Shown here in pieces: positions 33,755 to 44,588 of a stretch of 64,000 bases of DNA. Made by a program: the position numbers and the translations under genes. This DNA is from Ascaphus truei. Lineage: Eukaryota; Chordata; Amphibia; Anura; Ascaphidae. The stretch is taken from assembly GCA_036426205.1 (NCBI GenBank), contig CM071569.1:3693644-3757643 (forward strand), written 5' to 3'. A model generated the notes under the pieces. It was given only the letters and a program-made list of their open reading frames with translations, was not told where the DNA came from and searched no databases. How positions within the stretch are numbered: the stretch's first letter is position 1; each line of letters begins with the position of its first letter.

Positions 33755-34487
33755 TGTAATACCTGCTAAGGGCAGGTTGCCAGGAGTTATCATGGGTTTT
33801 CCCCACTTCAAGCACTTGCCCTGAATGGTGGAGGTACGTCACCTGACCCTGTATCCAAGCCAGAGACACAGGGGCGGTGTTTGCTGAGATCATAAAGAGC
33901 AGTGCACATCCTATTTAGAGTTGTGTTCCAGGCAGACACAAGTCTGAGTTAGCTAGTGAGGAGAGGAGAGTGTGCAGCTCATGAGTAGAGCTGATATAGA
34001 TAGTGAGCTATAGGTGTGGACCAAATACCTCTTACCCTGCTTAGGGGGTAAGGGAAGAGCTAGCCCCACTCTGGGTGGCCTTTGGGTCCAGAGTGGAGGC
34101 AGGGACTGTCACAAAGGAGAACAGCTAATGGGCATTGTATATCAACTGTACCTGTCTGCTGCTGCTGGAGACTGAATAAAGGAGTCTGCTGTTAAAAGGA
34201 TAATTGTGTGAGACTGGAATCTCTCATCCCTGGGAGGGGGATTTCTGTGGTAGGTATTCCACCCCGTATCCCTGGGGCTTACTACAGATTTAGGCGCTGC
34301 ACCATTGAAGAAGAAAGAAGGCATCCACCCCAGTAACCTGCCATGTTGTTCCCCCATGTCACCGCGGGAGACTCAGGCCCTCCTGTTGCCAGCAGGTACA
34401 GTACGCACCACACTAAGACATGTAGCCTCACCACAGAACACATTAGGGGGCACGATCTGCGATTGGGTGGGGGTCGATGAGTTACAC
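33755..34487 (+). mobile_element. Gypsy-type LTR
   Basis: It starts TGTAATACC and ends in GTTACACA. It has AATAAA at about 34175 and CTGTTGCCAGCAGGTA near the end, homologous throughout to the split LTR at 8203-10606. A purine-rich GGGAGAGTGAAG lies at 33701-33712, as expected upstream of a 3' LTR. No target duplication is evident. Confidence 0.6.
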
Positions 34488-35677
34488 ACTGAAATTGAGT
34501 AACTTCTTAATTTGCAAGATTAAAAACGTGCAGTTAGTATGTATGATATTAATGTATGTTTGGCTGTAGGAAATTGAATATTAAATGCCAAGTTTGTTAT
34601 GAGTTCAAATTTTATTTGGTTGGAAATGTTTCCCCTGTGAAATTGGCTAGACTTGGTTTAGCCCAGGAATAAACAGGTGGCTGATACTATTTAAGGAGGA
34701 ATCAGTTGGCAGATCAGAGAGAAGGTGAAGGGTACACTTCACTGCAGATGCCACTGCAAGGCTCCATTCTGTAACGATGCTTGTATCAAGCAGCAAATGG
34801 ACCCGCATGGCTGAGGTAGGAATATGAAAGAACCGACCTGAACCGAGGGACAGAGTCCTGATAGAGTAGTGAGCCGTAAGCCGTGGGTCAGGGTTGGCAG
34901 CTTAGTTGCGTAGTCGGTGAGAATGCAGAGGTCGAGGCAGGAGGAAGACAGGGATGGTCGGGGTACGTATCCGGGTCTGGTAACGAGGAAGACAAAAGGT
35001 AAGTGCGTTGCATGTACCAGGCATGAACTGAAATTTTGCTCGGCAACTTCCTGCCTACAGGGCTGTCCTTTTAAAGGAAGCTTCCAGAAGCAAAAATGAA
35101 GGATCCTGCCACCGGGGGCGAGCTAGAGCAAAATCACGGTCCGGACTCAAAAAACCCGGGATAGATTTTGCAAAACCTCATACATTCTCTCCAGGATCTG
35201 CTGCCTCCTGCCTCCTTGAAGAGTGGTTACATGGAAATGTATCTGGTGAGCTTAAAGAAACCCTGCAATTGTACTTTAAACCAGATTTTTCAGTTTCTTT
35301 GTTTTTTATGTGTGATCTGGATCTCAAGTATAAACTGTCAAAGGAATAAACCTGTCCTGTTTAGCAACAAATGCTTGTCTACTTGTCGCTGTCTGACTTA
35401 CTGACTTTTTTTGGAGGCAACCTTTCACATATGGTGGGATTTTGATGATGCCGTATCAGACAACCCAAGCCTTAAAGTACCTATGGTCCCTGATGGAAAA
35501 AAAGAGGTCAGCCGCTTGTCCTAAAGGACAAGTACCTCCAGGTATCCTGACAAGACATTAGCAGATTGAGCAGAGGAGATTGCTGAACAGTGGAGACACC
35601 ACTTGGAGGTAAATATGGAGGCAGACCAGGCATTGGAGGCCTCGGGAGATATTGGAGCCAAGCACTAGACCCATAAA
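34488..35677 (+). other. Probable LTR and leader of a second Gypsy element
   Basis: It has GGAATAAACCTG at about 35343 and runs into a gag-like frame at 35678, so an LTR plus leader is likely. The ends were not identified. Confidence 0.3.
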
Positions 35678-36250
35678 ATGGAAATTAAACAGTTGGCAGA
35701 ATTAGTTAAGACTGGAGTAGAAGGAATACAAGACCTTCTGAAGTGGCTGGTGGTACAACAGGCAGAACAAGAGCAGCGACGACAGGAGATGGAAGAGAGA
35801 TGGCAGAGGGAACTGAAGAAACACTGTGAGGAGCAGGAGCAGCAATGGGCCACACAAGTAAAGCAACATGAGAGACGTATGAAAGATATACAGTCGCAAC
35901 AGACGCAGCAGATTATTGATTTGGTAAAGCTCCTTCAAGCAGGAACTATAACTAACACCGGCACCTGAGCCAATCATCCTAAAAGAGATCTGCTTAATTA
36001 GACTGAGCCCTGAGGATGACATTGAAGCTTTCCTCATCATGTTTGAGAGGGTGGCCAGGGCCAGCTAGTGGTCAAGATCTCAATGGGTAATCAATCATTC
36101 AGAAGGACAACGAGAGGCTTACACCATCTCTTATGGATCTTCTGAACAAGTGGATCAAGTCGACCGAGAAGGCAATGGAGAAAACTATTACAGCTATTTG
36201 TCCTCGAGCAGTTCCTGGAGCTCGCATGCTCCAGTCCAGCAGAGACTAAC
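35678..36250 (+). pseudogene. Gypsy gag remnant: coiled coil plus SCAN-like capsid start
   Basis: A 96-codon frame from ATG 35678 is a Gln/Glu/Arg-rich coiled coil (EQEQRRQEMEERWQREL). After its stop, another frame reads LSPEDDIEAFLIMFERVARAS and, after further breaks, QLFVLEQFLELA. In Gmr1-type Gypsy elements the capsid begins with just such a PEDDIEAFL-FERVA helix. The vertebrate SCAN domain, which has the FVLEQFL-type helix, descends from this capsid. The product would have been the structural particle protein. Internal stops and frame changes make this a dead fragment. No zinc knuckle or pol follows. Confidence 0.6.
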
Positions 36251-36329
36251 AGCTGTCCCTTTCACGCAGCCATGAAGTAAGAGGGGGACCTGGCTACATA
36301 AGAGGTGTATAGTATCAGCCACGGAGCTA

Positions 36330-36382
36330 CTCATATGCTTTGCTAAGGAGGTGGGTTTTAAGATGGGTCAGAAAGGTGGAGG
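36330..36382 (-). mobile_element. Short antisense L2 ORF2 C-terminal fragment
   Basis: The minus strand encodes [17 protein letters not shown], matching the C-terminus of the L2 ORF at 11130-14342 almost residue for residue. Confidence 0.7.
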
Positions 36383-37060
36383 GAGAGGGTGTTTACAACC
36401 AGATAATGTACAAAGCTGCTACTGAAAAAGAAATATTCCGAGCAGCTGCTAATAAAAAACATGCACAGAAACTAATTCGCGTTACAATGGACGGGTGAAT
36501 GGAATATTACTACAGAGCGTAGCAAAAGAGCGGATTGTAAGATACATTTTGATACAATACAAATTAAAATTCTATATAAGCCAGTCACATTTTTAAAACA
36601 AAACAAAATGCTGCTGAATAGGTTTGTCCTTTTTTGTACAAATCTTTCTCTTGGAAAAAAAAGAAAACCCTGACAGCAGTTTCACAGTAAGTATACATAT
36701 TTATCGTTAATCCCTATTTTTATGTACTACAGTGCAATTATGGACACAGTGGGACATATAACATTAGGAAGTGTGTTAACCCTTTCAGTGAATGTATTTC
36801 CAAATAAAGCCATATTGTGAGCCAACTAGGAGAGGGTAATAGTATTAATGAGAATAAACAGGACATGTCAAATAGAAACTGCGGGCAGATGAGCCAGGAA
36901 ATGTGAACCTCCAAGGCTGTGAGATGTGTGGGCAGGTGGACCCAAACAGGATTTGAATGAAGAAGAACTGATTTTTAGCAGTGATGCTCCATTGACGCCT
37001 ATGATACAGCTGATACTAAATGTCAGTGATATTGACTCCAAATAAGATAGATTTGACATG
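36383..37060. other. Unassigned noncoding DNA
   Basis: No frame or repeat boundary is recognised. Confidence 0.4.
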
Positions 37061-37133
37061 TGTATGTACTGTTTCTCTGTGAACACAGAAGCTACTACTG
37101 CTGTATATACCTGTATAGCTTGCAGGAGCCTAA

Positions 37134-37478
37134 GGCTGCGTCCAGGGTGCCTTCTTGCTTGCTGAGGCGTGCGGAGGCTGAGGGAAAGCGGGTGCTTTCC
37201 CTGGCCTTGGTCTGCGCGCCGTCCGGGGCGTCGGGGGCGGGCCAGTGACGTCACAGAGCTGGTACGCCCTCATTGGGCGAACTGCTCACGTAACCGACCC
37301 TGCGCTCCGGCAAGCGGGAAAATGTTAAATTTTCCTAAGACCTACGCTTCCGCAAGTGCGCGGAAGCGTAGGCGAGCCCCTAATAAAGCCGCTCTCATTG
37401 CGGCTGTAGGGGCTCAGTGCCAAGAAGAAGCTCGCCTCCTCGCGCCTCCGCCCACAAGCACTAAACATGGACGCGGCC
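37134..37478. mobile_element. Harbinger-like MITE 1, inside LTR copy 2
   Basis: 345 bp with ends GGCTGCGTCCA and TGGACGCGGCC and target duplication TAA (37131-37133, 37479-37481). LTR text resumes exactly on both sides. A CpG-rich, non-coding interior and a 3-bp TNA target fit PIF/Harbinger MITEs. Confidence 0.8.
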
Positions 37479-37954
37479 TAAGCCTCCGCACTGAGAGCCT
37501 GGGTTATATATGTATATTCACAATCTCGTGGTGCAACGCCTCAACCTGAGAGGGATCCCGACAGAGCGGGAGGGGCCCCTCACAGGACACAACCCAATAA
37601 CACACAATTGGTATGATAAAGCAAGAATGACCTTTACTGTACATTTATATATTGCTTATACTCTATAACCAGGGTGGGCAACCCTGTCGCCATTCGCCAC
37701 TTGTGGCGAATTGGCAGGGAAACTGTGGCGAACAGGGCCGCCGGGACTCCCCTTTGGGGGGGGATTTCCAACGTTTGCTAACAGGCAGCAGGGGGAGATG
37801 GTATGAGGCACCAGGCTGAAAGCCTGGTATGAAAGCAGGACTGCAGCGGAGGTGCGCCATCTAGCAGCCTGACCCGGAACTTCCTGTCTGCTGCTACTAT
37901 AGAGCGCTCCTCTCCCCGTGCTGCTCCTGCTCTGACTCAAGAGATTCTACTACC

Positions 37955-38445
37955 AGACAAGGTAGGCATGGATGTGAGGGGTCTGGGAGAGATGGGAGAG
38001 ATGTGAGGGGTCTGGGAGAGATGTGAGGGGGCTGGGATTGATGTGTGAGGGGGGCTGGGAGAGATGTGAGATGTGAGGGGGCTGGGAGTGATGTGTGAAG
38101 GGGGCTGGGAGAGATGTGAGATGTGAGGGGGCTGGGAGTGATGTGTGAGGGGGGCTGGGAGAGATGTGAGGGGGCTGGGAGTGATGGGAGGGGGCTGGGA
38201 GTGATGTGTGAGGGGGGCTGGGAGAGATGTGAGATGTGAGGGGGGCTGGGAGAGATGTGAGATGTGAGGGGGCTGGGAGTGATGTGAGGGGGCTGGGAGA
38301 GTGATGTGTGAGGGGGCTGGGAGAGTGGAGTAGTGAGGGGCTGGGAGTGAGAGTGGAGGGGGCTGGGAGTGATGTGTGGGGGGGGCTGGGAGAGATGTGA
38401 GATGTGAGGGGGCTGGGAGTGATGTGAGGGGACCTCTGGTCTCTT
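37955..38445. repeat. GGGGGCTGGGAG minisatellite within the hAT element
   Basis: Irregular units built on GAGGGGGCTGGGAGTGATG and GGGAGAGATGTGAGATG. The apparent Ser/Pro/His-rich antisense frame is a composition effect. Confidence 0.85.
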
Positions 38446-38549
38446 CCCTTCCCCCCCCTGGTGAGAGATAATCTGTTACTAAAAATTTTGAATCCCACCA
38501 CTGGGGTGGGGGGGGGGGTGCTTGATGATGGGGGAGATCAAGAGGCTGG

Positions 38550-38700
38550 GGGAAGATGATGAGGGGGGTTAAATGAGATGGTGATGAGGGGGGTTAAATG
38601 AGATGGTGATGAGGGGGGGGGTAAATGAGATGGTGATGAGGGGGGGGGTAAATGAGATGGTGATGAGGGAGGGTTAAATGAGATGGTGATGATGAGGGTG
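38550..38700. repeat. About 25-bp tandem repeat within the hAT element
   Basis: Five or so units of GATGAGGGGGG followed by TTAAATGAGATGGT, varying in G-run length. Confidence 0.85.
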
Positions 38701-38778
38701 AGGAGATGATGAGGGTAGTGGTGGTGGCGTGAGAGGAGGATGAAGAGGGGTGAGAGGATGAGGGGGGTTGCGATCTGA

Positions 38779-39072
38779 GGGCTGTTCTATAGAGGGCGCG
38801 CTTGCTGCGCCGTGCGCGCGCGTGGCAGTTATAGTTGGCCGAGGTTAGCAGCCTTTCTATAATGGTTTTACGCCGCTACCACTACTGAAATGTGTGTGTG
38901 TGTGTACTGTATGTACAATGTTAATAAATAATTTATTAAAGCATTTCTTTATTTATTTCAAACGTATTTATAACACATACACACACACATACACACAGTA
39001 ACTCACTCGCTCACAGCATACACACAAAAAGCATGGGTCGCGTGCACGTGCGCACACACTATAGAACGGCCC
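38779..39072. mobile_element. Harbinger-like MITE 2, nested in the hAT element
   Basis: Ends GGGCTGTTCTATAG and CTATAGAACGGCCC with 3-bp duplication TGA (38776-38778, 39073-39075). The termini match MITE 4 at 40874-41330. TGA deviates from the usual TAA/TTA target. Confidence 0.75.
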
Positions 39073-39918
39073 TGAGAATTTATAAACTTGTTCAAACAGT
39101 GTGTGTTTAAAATTTTCGCATGCGCAACACAATACCTCAATTTTTACATGGTGTGGCTATTTTCACTTCTAATTCGCCACACCTGTGGCTACATTGAAAA
39201 ATAGGTTGCCCACCCCTGCTCTATAAGTTCCCAACAGTAAAACACTCCCACTTGTGAGTGTGCACCCCTTGCCCACCACCGTGTACCCCCACTCTGTGTC
39301 CACAGTATAACCCTTGTCCCGTGGTCAGCGCTGCCACTATGTGTGAGTACTCTGTAGTTGGTGCACGTGCATAAAAATACCTGCCCAGTGCGGCTGCACC
39401 TGGGCGTTCAAAGATCTTCACAAAGGATCCGACGACCACCGGGGCGACGTCCGGTTCCCCCAGCGTGATGATCTGTCAGGGCAGTTCACCCTGAGTATAG
39501 TCCCGCTCTCTCTGCAGAGTAGACCTGATCCCAAGCCTATTGGTGGGAAGCGCAGCGTCCGCTGTGTTCCTTACTGTACTGTGTATACACTAAGGGGCAG
39601 GGTCCCAAACCTAGGTCCCTAACCTAGGGCCTGTCCCTGAAGCACCACAAAATTAATATGGCACAGGGACTAACTGGGGCCTAGGGGGCGGCTGGCCTAA
39701 TGCAGTGGGTCACTGACCTCTGCACCCTCACCACCTTCTCCTAGTCTCTCCTGATGCCGACTGACATGGTCTGCAGTGTGTGAAAAGTATTTAGCCTGCC
39801 GAGATCCCTGCCCTCCTATTGTCTCCCTGGCATCATGTGGGGCGCTCCTGAGGCTCATGGGACTTGTAGTCCCTTCCAAGCCCTTTCCTGGTTGGCTAGT
39901 GCTTCGCGCGCTTGTTCT

Positions 39919-39930
39919 TGCGCATGCGCA
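39919..39930. promoter_or_regulatory. NRF-1-like palindrome in LTR copy 2
   Basis: TGCGCATGCGCA, at the position equivalent to 957-968 in copy 1. Confidence 0.5.
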
Positions 39931-40165
39931 ACTTGTAAGTTACCGCCGGAGCTCAAACTGCGCATGCACGAATTCGCGCAAGATGGCGGCGCACTGCACG
40001 GGAGACACCGGGAGTCTCCGGCGATGCGCTCGCCCTGCAAAACCTCTGGCTGTCCCCTAAAACTCCCGGCACCCGCCGATCACCGCCGCACACCTCCGGC
40101 AGCACCCACAGCCACAGTAGAGGTAAGGGGGTCCTAAGAGCCCAAGGGGTCCGGGGCTACATGTA

Positions 40166-40541
40166 TATAGCACCCTGCTAGAAATTCCCTTTGCTCTGCA
40201 TGTCAGTCCTGGTAGCTGCAGGCAGTGCCAAGGTTAAGCCCTCACAAGGCTCTGACATGAAAGTTCGTTTCAATGTTATTTTAATGTGGCACTTCCAAGG
40301 CACATGTCTGGCCTTGTGCTTCTCTAGAAGTTGCTAGAGGGTCACATGCCTAGTGGTGTGACCAAGTGGCAAAAGTTAATCTGCCCAGATGCTGGGGCAG
40401 AGTGTTGGCTATGCCCTGAGTATAAAGGTGAGGACCCACCCTTTGTGTATGCAGACCCCCAGGGAAGACCTGACCCAAGGGAGGATCCCATTACCACAAG
40501 GGGATACCTGACCCCATACCCCCCATAACATCTCTAGCCTG
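40166..40541. other. Unassigned DNA
   Basis: About 375 bp between the solo LTR and the MITE cluster. A GAGTATAAAGG word at about 40418 could be a decayed TATA box. Nothing else is seen. Confidence 0.3.
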
Positions 40542-40544
40542 TAA

Positions 40545-40870
40545 GGCCAAGTTCAGGGTAGATGCTACGCACGCTTGGTCCGTGCACCTCTGTCGCGTGC
40601 TCCTGCAGCTCAACGATCTGTGACTTAGCTGCAAGAGATGGGTCGCGGCGTTTGGGGGCATGGCTGGGACGTGGCGAACGTGTCACGGAGCTGGTTCGCT
40701 GAACCAGTTCATGTGACGCGACTGTAGCACGAAATATAATTTTGGGTTGTAGCGGCAAAATGCAGCAGCGTTAACGCTGTACTTTGCCGCCGGTGGACTT
40801 TTCAGTTTGAAAACTCCCACCGAACAACCCGAAATTGTGACGTCGCGTAGCATCCACTCTGAACTCAGCC
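40545..40870. mobile_element. Harbinger-like MITE 3
   Basis: Termini GGCCAAGTTCAGGGT and GAGTTCAG-type inverse (ends ACTCTGAACTCAGCC), subterminal GATGCTACGC/GCGTAGCATC, TAA on both sides (40542-40544, 40871-40873). Its right TAA is also the left TAA of MITE 4. Confidence 0.8.
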
Positions 40871-40873
40871 TAA

Positions 40874-41330
40874 GGGCTGTTATATAGTGTGTGCGGTTGT
40901 GCGTGCGCGCGCGCGTGCCTGTGCCACACACATTTTGTGTATATACTGTGTGCGACTGTGTGTGTATGTGTATGCATGTGTATGTATATATGTGTATATA
41001 TATATATATATGTGTGTGTGTGTATGTATGTGTGTGTGTTTTAAAATAAATAAAACCTGAAATATTTTTTTTAATACGTTGTACATACATACACATAAAC
41101 ACACATACACACACACACACATACTGTATACACTCATATATACTCATATACTTACATTTTCAGCGGCGGTAGCGGCGCGATTTCTTTCTTTTTTCCTCTT
41201 TCCCCCTGTCTGCCGGTTCTACTTTCCTTTCTATGCGCACACGGCGCCATTATAGAAAGGCTGACTAACGTCAGGCAACTAAAATTTCGCGCGCATGACG
41301 TAGCACGCGCCCGGCACTATAGAACGGGCC
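40874..41330. mobile_element. Harbinger-like MITE 4, abutting MITE 3
   Basis: Termini GGGCTGTTATATAGTG and CACTATAGAACGGGCC, TAA at 40871-40873 and 41331-41333. The interior contains a long (GT/CA)n and TATATA microsatellite (40880-41140). Same termini family as MITE 2. Confidence 0.75.
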
Positions 41331-41435
41331 TAAAGCAGCAAGCAACACCTTTTATTTGTTTCTATATAGGGACATTGTTACAGTGTAGGGCCCATAGAGA
41401 GGTGCTTTAGGACTCTAACTTGCTGTAGGAAGCAG

Positions 41436-41760
41436 TTAAAGCTGCAGTTCAGGCAATATCCTGCATGTGTGTTTTTTTTATAAATCAGTTCGGTAGTAAG
41501 AAAAAATACTTTTAGCATTTCCTGTTTTTAAAAAAACAACTTTGAAAGACCAATTTTCTTGTATTCTATTTTAACAAGCATGCTTGTTCCTATAGCAACG
41601 ATTTACATTCCCCATATTTAAAGATGTCGCCAAACTTTGCCAATCAATAGATGGAGATGCAGCTATGCAGTTTTTTAGGTAAGTAGAGATTGCACAACTG
41701 AAACTATTGAAGTAAAAAAAATAACAAAAAAAAAAACGGGAGCCTGAACTGCAGCTTTAA
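41436..41760. mobile_element. piggyBac-like MITE with perfect inverted ends
   Basis: TTAAAGCTGCAGTTCAGGC (41436-41454) is the exact reverse complement of 41742-41760, and both ends carry TTAA. 325 bp, non-coding. It sits at the point where the Gypsy integrase frame stops. A related older copy is at 26982-27465. Confidence 0.75.
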
Positions 41761-42059
41761 TTCCCAGGGTTACGTATTTATGCCACCGTGATGGCTTTCT
41801 GATCTTTCGTGGGGAAGGCCTGGGCATACCGGGTGTAATGGTCCGTGATGACCAGCACGTTGCATATTCCCCGGCTATCAGGCGCAATGCACATAAAGTC
41901 CATACACACAAGGTCCATTGGGCCAGAACTCTTCAGATGGCCCATGGGTGCGGCTCTGGTAGGCAGGGTCTTGCGTTTATACACCGAGAACAACGGCGAC
42001 AGTGGCGTTCTACGGCCTCTCGCAACTTGGGCCAGAAAAACGGTCTCTGACCAACCCAA
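41761..42059 (-). pseudogene. Gypsy integrase, core-domain fragment
   Basis: Antisense integrase start: MDFMCIAPDSRGICNVLVIT followed by DHYTRYAQAFPTKDQKAI. This has the first Asp region and the ITDHYTRYAQAF signature of Ty3/Gypsy integrases, which insert the cDNA into chromosomes. It is out of frame with the RNase H part upstream and stops at the MITE border (41760). The rest of the core, including the later Asp and Glu, is absent from the window, so the 3' third of the element is lost. Confidence 0.8.
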
Positions 42060-43065
42060 TGGTCTTCTCTACACCGAGATGTCCATTCTCGTCATGTAGG
42101 GATTTCAACACCATGTATTGCAAGTTCTTAGGGAGGACTAGTTGTCGCCTATCGGGGTGGTTGTGGTATTGCACCACCCGATAGAGTAAGCAGTTGTCTA
42201 TTTCAAATTTGTCCGCTTCCCGCATGAGCAAAGCGACCAAGTCCTTGGGAGCACGCTTCAAGAGAGCTGGATTCCTCTTTTCAACTGCTTGCCTAATAAT
42301 ACTAACTACAGGATCCTGTATTTGGTAGTCCACTAGATCTTTCCACCGCAGCACTTTGTCATGAGTTATATTCATTCCTTTTGGGTCGCAGTAGGCTGTG
42401 GGGACGGCCTGCGACTGGCATCCCAAGGAATCTGCAACCCGTAATTCGGAGAAGGCCACTTGATCGTTGATGATGGCGGCAGTGCTACACATAGCTTGCA
42501 CCCCTGGTCCTGGGAGTTCTTCCCATTTCTCATCATCTGGAGTAGCACTTAGCCCTGGTCGTCGGGATAGGGTGTCAGCCCCTACATTCAAAGGCCCCGG
42601 CTTATACTTCAGGGAGAATTGGTAATTGTTTAGAGCTGCCAACCATCGGTGCCCTGCTGCGTCCAATTTGGTCGAGGTATTGATGTACGTAAGGGGATTG
42701 TTATCCGTCCTTACCTCAAACATAACACCGTACAGGTAATCGTGGAGTTTTTCCGTGATGGCCCATTTGAGAGCCAGGAATTCTAACTTGTGGACAGGGT
42801 ATCTCTGTTCTCTGGGTGTCAGACTGCGAGTGATATAGGCCACAGGGCGAAGGCCCTCGGGGTGCTTCTGGTGCAAGACGGCGCCCAAGCCATTTAGACT
42901 GGCATACACATGCAGAACGTATGGTTGTTCTGGGTCAGCATACGCAATCACCGGCACTTCGGTCAGACTTTTCTTCAACTTCAAGAAGGCCTGTTCACAC
43001 TCAGGCGTCCATTTATCGCCAAACGGTTGGCGGGCCGACGTGGCCTTCCTTCCTGTATCTTCGGG
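42010..43065 (-). pseudogene. Gypsy RNase H and integrase zinc-binding region
   Basis: Same frame as the RT upstream but separated from it by one TAA (43066-43068). RNase H motifs run in order: an HVYASLNGLGAVLHQ segment (the first catalytic Asp of the D-S/A-S pattern is replaced by Tyr in YAS), a KLEFLALKWAITEKLHDYL helix, RTDNNPLTYI, and GADTLSRR. The chromatin-side linker is followed by the integrase HHCC zinc-finger start HDENGHLGVEKTIGLVRDRF. The RNA strand of the hybrid would be degraded by this domain. A frameshift near 42050 moves the remaining integrase into another frame. Confidence 0.85.
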
Positions 43066-44140
43066 TTATATCTTCAACAGATTGTTCAGGGGTTTAGCTC
43101 GACTAGAGTACCCTTCCACGAAGCGACGGTAATACCCGCAGAACCCCAAGAAAGATCGCAACTCCGTGACATTCTCGGGACGAGGCCAGTTCACGACCGC
43201 TTCTACTTTGGCTGGGTCGATGGCGATTCCTTGAGCTGACACAATGTGTCCCACGTAAGTCACTGAGGTGTGGCAGAAGCGACACTTGTCGAGGGACAAC
43301 TTCAATCCTTCTTTCCCAAGATGATCTATCACTTTAAGCAGCCTCTCCTCGTGCTCTTCCAGCGTCCTTCCGAAGATAATGATGTCGTCCAGATATACGA
43401 GACACTCCCGAGGGTTCATGTCCCCGATAGTCTTCTCCATCACCCTTTGGAAAGCAGCAGGGACCCCACATATACCTTGGGGCATACGGGTAAGTTGGAA
43501 GAATCCCAGTGGACAGACGAAGGCTGTTTTCTCCTGATCCTCTGCACTCATGCGTACCTGATAGTACCCAGATCGTAGATCGAACACGCTGAACCATTGG
43601 CTTCCGTTCAAAGCATTCAGGATCTCTTCAATGCGAGGAAGATTGTACTGGTCCGGTATCATACGATTGTTCAGGGTTCGATAGTCGACACACAGTCGTA
43701 CGGATCCGTTCTTTTTCCTCACCACTACTATGGGAGAGGCGTAAGTGCTTCGAGACTCCGTCAAAATCCCAGCGGTCTCCATTTCTTGCAAGACGTTCCT
43801 CACATCATCCACATCCATAGGGGCGATGCGACGAGAGCGTTCGCGGAACGGAGTGGCATCACTCAGCCTAATGGCATGTTGGGCGCTGCGACTGCACCCC
43901 ACATCCATCTTACTCGTGGAGAACACAGTCCGTCGTTTATTCAATTGGGTTGTTAGCCGCTCTTTCCACTCAGTGGGCAATGTCGACTCGCCGAAGTTGA
44001 AGTCCAGATCGGCTAACCGTTCACTCGCTGCCACCGCATTCACCTGGGGCGTTGTTTCCATAGGGCTGACCGGATATATGCAACCCAGACTCTGTCCGGC
44101 ATCAAGTTCCATCGGGAAGGGAGAGATGTTCTGCACATAC
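43066..44140 (-). pseudogene. Gypsy reverse transcriptase
   Basis: Open for about 358 codons. It contains the standard Ty3/Gypsy RT: an approach region with the ASPIVVVRKKNGSVRLCVDYR motif split over its first two blocks, FSVFDLRSGYYQVRM (catalytic Asp), GFFQLTRMPQGICGVPAAFQ, YLDDIIIF (YLDD box), and GFCGYYRRFVEGYSSRAKPL. It ends with TAA 43066-43068 before RNase H. It is separated from its protease by the CACTA-like insertion at 44134-44538. The RT itself looks intact. The element as a whole cannot be translated. Confidence 0.9.
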
Positions 44141-44538
44141 TGCACCGACACACTTTATTCGAGCAAATACCCAGTATGTACCTGGCAGATACCTGGAATG
44201 CGCCGCTCCTCACCTCTGACAAGCCCCGTTGTGTTTGCCTTCCCAGCCTGGGTTCATGCCTGGCTGACGGGCGGCTGATCTGTTAAATGATAATGATTAG
44301 GATTTAATAGGCTGCAATGCTTCGCGTGTCTACCAGATGGCATAAATTCATGAATTGTAATGCAGTATATATATATATACTGTGCAGTATTGCAGCCAGC
44401 GGGAATAAAATGCTTCAATCCCTGCCTAGAAAATAACCCAATGCACTCGGGCAGAAAACAGTCACAAACCTCAATACACCCGGGTATACCCGAATTCGTG
44501 GGACTAGCCGAGCTCGAATAAAGTGTGTCGCCAGTGTA
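44134..44538. mobile_element. CACTA/EnSpm-like miniature element, copy b
   Basis: Same length (405 bp) and termini as 16968-17372, with about ten differences. It splits the Gypsy pol frame between protease (VTKIPLRTYV) and RT (YVQNISPFP), so it inserted after the Gypsy element. Confidence 0.8.
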
Positions 44539-44588
44539 TACGTAAGTTCGTAGAGGGATTTTAGTCACCCACTCCCTTACTTCGGGTA

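Larger units (their letters stand above)
37669..39218. mobile_element. hAT-like element inside LTR copy 2
   Basis: 1550 bp bounded by CCAGGGTGGGCAACC and GGTTGCCCACCCCTG, with a perfect 8-bp target duplication CTCTATAA (37661-37668 and 39219-39226). The terminal sequence and 8-bp duplication are typical of hAT elements. It carries no transposase. The interior holds minisatellites (37955-38445, 38550-38700) and a nested Harbinger-like MITE (38779-39072). Confidence 0.85.
37065..40161 (-). mobile_element. Solo Gypsy LTR (copy 2) with nested insertions
   Basis: Same family as copy 1 (732-1926), opposite orientation, flanked by TGTA (37061-37064 and 40162-40165). Subtracting the Harbinger MITE plus TAA (348 bp) and the hAT element plus its 8-bp duplication (1558 bp) leaves 1191 bp, against 1195 bp for copy 1. 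Along its length it is closer to copy 1 than to the LTR at 46728-48013, so it is unlikely to be the 3' LTR of the nearby Gypsy element. Confidence 0.85.

Noticed and set aside
37950..38501. 183-codon Ser/Pro/His-rich antisense frame
   Set aside because: It is a translation of the hAT minisatellite.
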